From Acidobacteriota bacterium (GTDB lineage Bacteria > Acidobacteriota > Blastocatellia > Pyrinomonadales > Pyrinomonadaceae), in contig JAKOSS010000998.1 in NCBI GenBank assembly GCA_029777145.1, positions 1 to 34,346 of the forward strand: DNA of 34,346 nucleotides, given 5' to 3'. A model generated the notes under the pieces. That model was given only the letters and a program-made list of their open reading frames with translations. It was not told the DNA's origin and did not search any database. The position numbers and the translations under genes are program-made. Numbering within the stretch: the stretch's first letter is position 1; each line of letters opens with the position of its first letter. This document shows positions 30,803 through 34,346 of the stretch, piece by piece.

Positions 30803-32476
30803 TCACTTTACCTTTCCGGGTCCCCAGAGAGCTTTTCCCGAGAACTTTCCGGTGTGCTCGCCGTCCTTCAACAACTGCACGCCGTTGACGAAGACGTCGC
30901 GGACGCCGACCGCGAACTGATGCGGATTCTCGAACGTCGCCTTGTCGGCGATCGTATTCGGATCGAAGATCACGACATCGGCGAAATATCCTTTCTTCAG
31001 AAAACCGCGCCGGTCGAGTCCGAGATTCGTCGCCGGAAGCCCTGAAAGCCGGCGGACCGATTCTTCAAGGCTGATGACTTTCTCATCGCGGACGTATTTG
31101 CCAAGAAGCCGGGCAAAGTTGCCGTACGCGCGCGGGTGCGGGTTCGACTTTAGAAACGCGCCTTCGGGCGCCATCGACTCGGCGTCCGATCCGAACGATA
31201 CCCACGGATACTTGATCTGCTTTCGGATATTGTCCTCGTCCATCAGGAAGTAAACGGTGCCGACGCGCGATTGGTCTTCGAGCACGAGATCGAGAATCGT
31301 GTTCTCAGGATCGGTCCCGCGCATGCGAGCGACCTCACCGAGCGTTTTTCCCGTCAGAGGCTTGAGCTTGTCGTTCTTGAAACCGATCAGCAATACCTTG
31401 TCGGGCGAACCGGCCATCAGGCGCAGATTTTCCCACTTGTCTGTCGGCGTGCGCATCTCGGCAAGGATCTTCTTTCTGGTCTCCGGATCCTTGATGCGTT
31501 TGAACAACTCCGCGTAGCCGCCGTCGAGCGCCCACGGCGGCATCGACGCGTCGAGGCCGGTCGCACCGGCGGGATACGTGTACATGTCGGCGGTGATCTT
31601 CATGCCATTCCTGCGGGCGTCTTCGACCATCGCCAGTACCTTGTCCATCTTTGGCCAATTGTCCTTGCCGCCGGCCTTGAGGTGATAGATCTCGGCCGGA
31701 ATATTCGCCGCGCGCGAGATCGTGATTAGCTCTTCGACCGCCTCGATCAATTGATTTCCTTCGCTCCGCATGTGCGAGATGTACTTGCCCTTGAATTTCG
31801 CGGCGACCTTGCAGAGGTCGATGAGTTCGTCTGTTTTGGCGTAGAACGCGGGAGCATAGATCAGCGACGAGCCGATGCCGAGCGCGCCGGCGCGCATTTC
31901 CTTCTCGACCAAGTCGCGCATCTGCTGCATCTGCGCCGGCGTCGGCTGAACGTCGGCCTCGCCGAGGACGTACATGCGGACCGTCGTCGCGCCGACGAAC
32001 GACGCGACGTTCTGGGAAACGCCGCGCCTTTCGAGGTAATTGAGATAGTCGGCGAGCGAAGTCCATTCGACGTCGAATTTCAGATCGCCCTGGTCGTCCT
32101 TCACCTGCTTCTTCATCTTGTCGCTGAGCGGCCCCATCGACCAGCCCTCGCCGAAGATCTGCGTCGTCACGCCCTGTTTCAACTCGCCGAGCGATCGTGG
32201 ATCGATGATCAGGGATTCGGTCGACCACGAAAGCATGTTGATGAAACCGGGAGCAACCGCCATGCCTTCGGCGTCGACGACGAGCGCGGCGTCTTTGCGG
32301 CTGAGATCTCCGATCTTCACGATCTTGTCGTCTTTGATCCCGACGTCTGCGCGGACCGGTTTGCGGCCGGTTCCGTCGTACACGGTGCCGCCCTTGATGA
32401 TGACGTCAAAAGTCTGCGCCGGCGTCAAAAAGACTCCGAACACGATAGCTGCAAACAAAAGGAAATATCGCATCAT
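30803..32476 (-). CDS. Exported D-aminoacylase-like amidohydrolase with altered metal site
   Basis: The start is taken at the double ATG 32476/32473 (GATTGAGGTT upstream), where a signal peptide begins (MMRYFLLFAAIVFGVFLTPAQ). The roughly 557-residue protein follows the N-acyl-D-amino-acid deacylase layout: VIIKGGTVYDGTG, a TIM barrel with YISHMRSEG, EIYHLKAGG and TADMYTYPAGATGL, then VSFGSDAESM and a C-terminal GYFADVVIFDP. However, the usual H-x-H after P-G-F-I-D is replaced (PGFINMLSWSTES, about 76-88), and the G-N-C-G cysteine region reads GEGWSMGP. This appears to be a distinct subfamily whose activity is uncertain. Confidence 0.85.
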   Translation of the reverse strand: MMRYFLLFAAIVFGVFLTPAQTFDVIIKGGTVYDGTGRKPVRADVGIKDDKIVKIGDLSRKDAALVVDAEGMAVAPGFINMLSWSTESLIIDPRSLGELKQGVTTQIFGEGWSMGPLSDKMKKQVKDDQGDLKFDVEWTSLADYLNYLERRGVSQNVASFVGATTVRMYVLGEADVQPTPAQMQQMRDLVEKEMRAGALGIGSSLIYAPAFYAKTDELIDLCKVAAKFKGKYISHMRSEGNQLIEAVEELITISRAANIPAEIYHLKAGGKDNWPKMDKVLAMVEDARRNGMKITADMYTYPAGATGLDASMPPWALDGGYAELFKRIKDPETRKKILAEMRTPTDKWENLRLMAGSPDKVLLIGFKNDKLKPLTGKTLGEVARMRGTDPENTILDLVLEDQSRVGTVYFLMDEDNIRKQIKYPWVSFGSDAESMAPEGAFLKSNPHPRAYGNFARLLGKYVRDEKVISLEESVRRLSGLPATNLGLDRRGFLKKGYFADVVIFDPNTIADKATFENPHQFAVGVRDVFVNGVQLLKDGEHTGKFSGKALWGPGKVK

Positions 32477-32490
32477 AACCTCAATCAAAT

Positions 32491-32900
32491 CTGACCGCGA
32501 AAAACGCGAAATACGCGAAAAAACGTTGCTGCGACAAAATTCGGCCCGCATTCAAATCACCGTGGAAAACAGCCGACCGAGTTTGTTCGCGTCGCTTCGC
32601 GTGATGCGGTCAAAACCATCCGCGAATCAACGCTATTTTTTTCTTTCCCGCGAAACACGCGAAATACGCGAAAAAACGTTGCTGCAACAGAATTCGGACA
32701 GTGTCCAAATCATCATCGATAATTCGCGGGCAAATTATCTTTTCGCGTCGTTTCGCGTATTTCGCGGTCAAAACCATCCGCGAATCTTCGCCATAATCTC
32801 TCCCGCGAAACGCGCTGAACACGCGAAAGAGCGTCAAAACATCATTCGCGATGATTCGCGAAAATTCGCGGGCAAATTATCTTTGGCGTCGTTTTCGCTA
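32491..32900. repeat. Three copies of a ~150-bp stem-loop repeat
   Basis: Units begin near 32491, 32645 and 32800. A 29-base stretch at 32504-32532 recurs exactly at 32657-32685, a 23-base stretch at 32606-32628 recurs at 32764-32786, and a 22-base stretch at 32721-32742 recurs at 32863-32884. Within unit two, CGCGAAATACGCGAAA (32658-32673) is the exact inverse complement of 32751-32766, so each unit can fold into a long hairpin. The region holds no convincing gene. Confidence 0.88.
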
Positions 32901-32949
32901 TCCTTTGTCACCGGAGTCGGGATCGCAAGAACTCGAATTCCGGACTTTG

Positions 32950-33525
32950 TCAGACCTTCGAACCGATGAATCCGGAAATGGCGTTCGCGATCCGCGCTTC
33001 GCTGTCGAACGTATTGAAGATCGGAACCTCCTCGCGCAACGTCTGTTCGCTCACGCCTGTGAGAAACATTCCTTCCTGATTCAAGACGACGAAATAACTC
33101 ACGCTTTCGTCATCCTCGACGGTTTTCACACGCGCACCGGTGAACTGGCTCATCGCGCCTTGGATCACCTCTCTGCGGTAGATGAACTGTCGGACAAACG
33201 TGTAGCTGTCCGACGATTTGTCGAAATTGTAGACCTCGCGGATCGTGCCTCTGAAAACAAAGAACAGTGACCCGACGAGGAAAAGTCCGATCGCCCACAA
33301 GGCGAACGAGTCGAACACTTCGTACTTGAAGACGAGAAGGACCAGCGAGACCGCGAAAAAGAGCGCGAAAGCCAACGCCAGAAACATCATGAACGTCGGC
33401 CGGTAGTCGAATATCGTCAGTGACTCGGGACGTCGGATGATCCGGACAGGGATCAAGAACGCGAACCTCTCACGGATGTTTTTCGTGATCCCTTCAAACG
33501 GTGAATAGTCATCTTCGTCGTACAT
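32950..33525 (-). CDS. Two-TM membrane protein of unknown function
   Basis: This 191-residue protein has a short acidic N-terminus, two membrane segments (about 44-66 and 73-92) and a C-terminal soluble domain (about 95-191) with a beta-rich, PH-like look (FRGTIREVYNFDKSSDSYTFVRQFIYRREVI). This layout is shared by several small bacterial membrane proteins of unknown role. No catalytic motif is seen. The ATG at 33525 lacks an obvious ribosome site. The gene stands alone between the stem-loop repeats and the orphan terminator. Confidence 0.75.
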   Translation of the reverse strand: MYDEDDYSPFEGITKNIRERFAFLIPVRIIRRPESLTIFDYRPTFMMFLALAFALFFAVSLVLLVFKYEVFDSFALWAIGLFLVGSLFFVFRGTIREVYNFDKSSDSYTFVRQFIYRREVIQGAMSQFTGARVKTVEDDESVSYFVVLNQEGMFLTGVSEQTLREEVPIFNTFDSEARIANAISGFIGSKV

Positions 33526-33718
33526 ATTTTCGGTGCAGCTAAAGAAGCCTTCGAACTGGCGATCCTTTCGTCGCTGACGCGGACTTGCGGGAGGTCTTTT
33601 CGAAAATCATGTCGGGACACCGTGGGCGACGTGTCGCGCGGCAAACAACGAAATCGGGAATTGCAGAACACTTTACAACACTTTGCCGTTTACGAGGAAC
33701 GAACTGCGGCCGAAGCGA
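33526..33718. other. Region upstream of the two-TM gene, no gene supported
   Basis: This stretch should contain the promoter of the minus-strand two-TM gene. Open frames on both strands are short, lack ribosome sites and match no family. Because a plus-strand terminator follows at 33719, a short untranslated plus-strand RNA could be made here, but no promoter is clear. Confidence 0.4.
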
Positions 33719-33750
33719 AAAGCGAGCGGTTTGGGCCGCTCGCTTTTTTT
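33719..33750 (+). terminator. Rho-independent terminator without a plus-strand gene
   Basis: AGCGAGCGG (33721-33729) pairs with CCGCTCGCT (33736-33744) around a TTTGGG loop, followed by a run of Ts to 33750. On the minus strand the same hairpin is followed by only four Ts, so it may also end the dihydropyrimidinase transcript coming from the right. Confidence 0.8.
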
Positions 33751-33764
33751 CTCGGGGTTTTAGC

Positions 33765-33800
33765 GCTGCGCGCTCATGCAAGCGGGACGCTTGCGCCCCA
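33765..33800. repeat. Short palindromic intergenic repeat
   Basis: GCAAGCG (33778-33784) and CGCTTGC (33788-33794) flank a GGA spacer, preceded by GCGCTGCGCGCTCAT. The sequence has the look of a dispersed extragenic palindromic element. Its minus-strand translation (ASRLHERAAL) is a pattern often seen in spurious open frames. Confidence 0.55.
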
Positions 33801-33826
33801 GTCAGCTCCAAATCCCGATTCCGAAA

Positions 33827-34346
33827 TCACACCCTGACGCATTCACCGCGCTTGACGAACTGGCCGCTGCCTTTGTCGACGAGGCATTCGCCGTTCTCGA
33901 TGACGACGCGACCGCGCGAAAGAACGGTCTCGACCTTGCCCTTAATGGTCTTTCCTTCGTAGGCGCAGTAATCGACGTTCATATGCTGCGCCTCGAGCGA
34001 GAACGTGTGCTCGGTCTCCGTGTTGAAGATAACGATGTCGGCGTCGGACCCGACGGCGATCGTGCCCTTCTTCGGGAACATTCCGAACATCTTCGCGGCG
34101 GCCGTCGACGTGAGTTCGACGAAGCGATTCAGAGAAATTCCGTTTTCGACAACGCCGCCGTTGTAGATCAGCTCCATGCGGTATTCGACGCCCGGCGCGC
34201 CGTTCGGGATGAGCGAAAAATCGTCCTTGCCGAGTTCCTTCTGTTCCTTCATGCAGAACGGGCAGTGATCGGTCGAGATCACCTGCAGATCGTCCATTTT
34301 CAGGCCCTTCCAAAGTTCGGCATGATTGTGCTTTTCGCGCAGCGGC
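33827..34346 (-). CDS. hydA: Dihydropyrimidinase/D-hydantoinase, C-terminal part (cut by window edge)
   Basis: About 172 C-terminal residues are present, and the frame stays open to the right edge. The sequence begins with PLREKHNHAELWKGLK, followed by the metal-site motif S-T-D-H-C-P-F, then GAPGVEYRM, and ends with GTIAVGSDADIVIFNTE and the hydantoinase-type C-terminus. The family hydrolyses dihydrouracil, dihydrothymine or hydantoins with two metal ions in the cytoplasm; the visible Asp of TDH is one of the active-site residues. The likely ATG lies outside the window. Together with the permease and semialdehyde dehydrogenase at the left, it suggests reductive pyrimidine breakdown. Confidence 0.92.
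   Translation of the reverse strand, partial: PLREKHNHAELWKGLKMDDLQVISTDHCPFCMKEQKELGKDDFSLIPNGAPGVEYRMELIYNGGVVENGISLNRFVELTSTAAAKMFGMFPKKGTIAVGSDADIVIFNTETEHTFSLEAQHMNVDYCAYEGKTIKGKVETVLSRGRVVIENGECLVDKGSGQFVKRGECVRV

Noticed and set aside
32491..32900. Possible CRISPR array
   Set aside because: The repeats recur at about 150-bp intervals, are divergent and themselves contain inverted arms. There are no uniform short repeats with unique spacers and no cas genes.
33539..33811. 90-codon minus-strand frame between the two-TM gene and dihydropyrimidinase
   Set aside because: It starts within the palindromic repeat and runs through the terminator hairpin. The ASRLHERAAL start is typical of spurious repeat-derived frames.

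Overview
The window most likely comes from an Acidobacteriota genome, probably class Blastocatellia (Pyrinomonadales-like). This is an inference from gene content: an ECF sigma factor fused by operon to two transmembrane Ser/Thr kinases with TPR or TolB-type sensor halves, many secreted proteins with signal peptides ending in A-x-A-Q, Tat-exported molybdenum and amidase enzymes, moderately high GC, and intergenic heptamer and stem-loop repeats. No rRNA, tRNA, phage, transposase or CRISPR array is visible.

Layout. 1-3165 (minus): start of a truncated exported protein, then an NCS1 nucleobase/hydantoin permease and a methylmalonate/malonate-semialdehyde dehydrogenase in a 2-nt-spaced operon. 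3166-4890: a secreted protein of unknown function with its own promoter-like sequence and terminator, facing a divergent GTP-cyclohydrolase-II-like protein. 5065-13478 (plus): response regulator, sensor kinase, PepSY protein, TolC-like outer-membrane protein, membrane-fusion protein and RND pump, a complete tripartite efflux system with its own two-component control. 13513-19565 (plus): a Tat-exported amidase, an isoquinoline-1-oxidoreductase-like molybdenum hydroxylase pair (IorA/IorB type) and an exported class C beta-lactamase-fold serine hydrolase, converging on a secreted alpha/beta hydrolase (minus). 20526-26664 (minus): ECF sigma factor, TPR kinase and TolB-propeller kinase in one operon. 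26911-28020 (plus): a small exported protein and a lipoprotein. 28122-32476 (minus): sialidase-like BNR protein, exported bicupin, Phd/VapC toxin-antitoxin pair, exported D-aminoacylase-like amidohydrolase. 32477-34346: three copies of a stem-loop repeat, a two-TM protein, an orphan terminator plus a short palindromic repeat, and the C-terminal part of a dihydropyrimidinase running off the edge.

How they work together. The permease, the semialdehyde dehydrogenase and the dihydropyrimidinase fit uptake and reductive breakdown of pyrimidines or hydantoins (via beta-alanine and malonate semialdehyde), though they lie 30 kb apart. The two-component system very likely regulates the RND pump. The sigma/kinase operon is a self-contained signalling unit.

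The least explained material is non-coding: heptamer tandem repeats touching stop codons (one with a G-quadruplex pattern), a repeat-like insertion within the activation loop of a kinase, a triplicated stem-loop, and a palindromic repeat upstream of the toxin-antitoxin operon. Two enzymes have altered active-site motifs (the GTP-cyclohydrolase-II-like protein and the D-aminoacylase-like protein). I did not find a clear new defence or mobile system.
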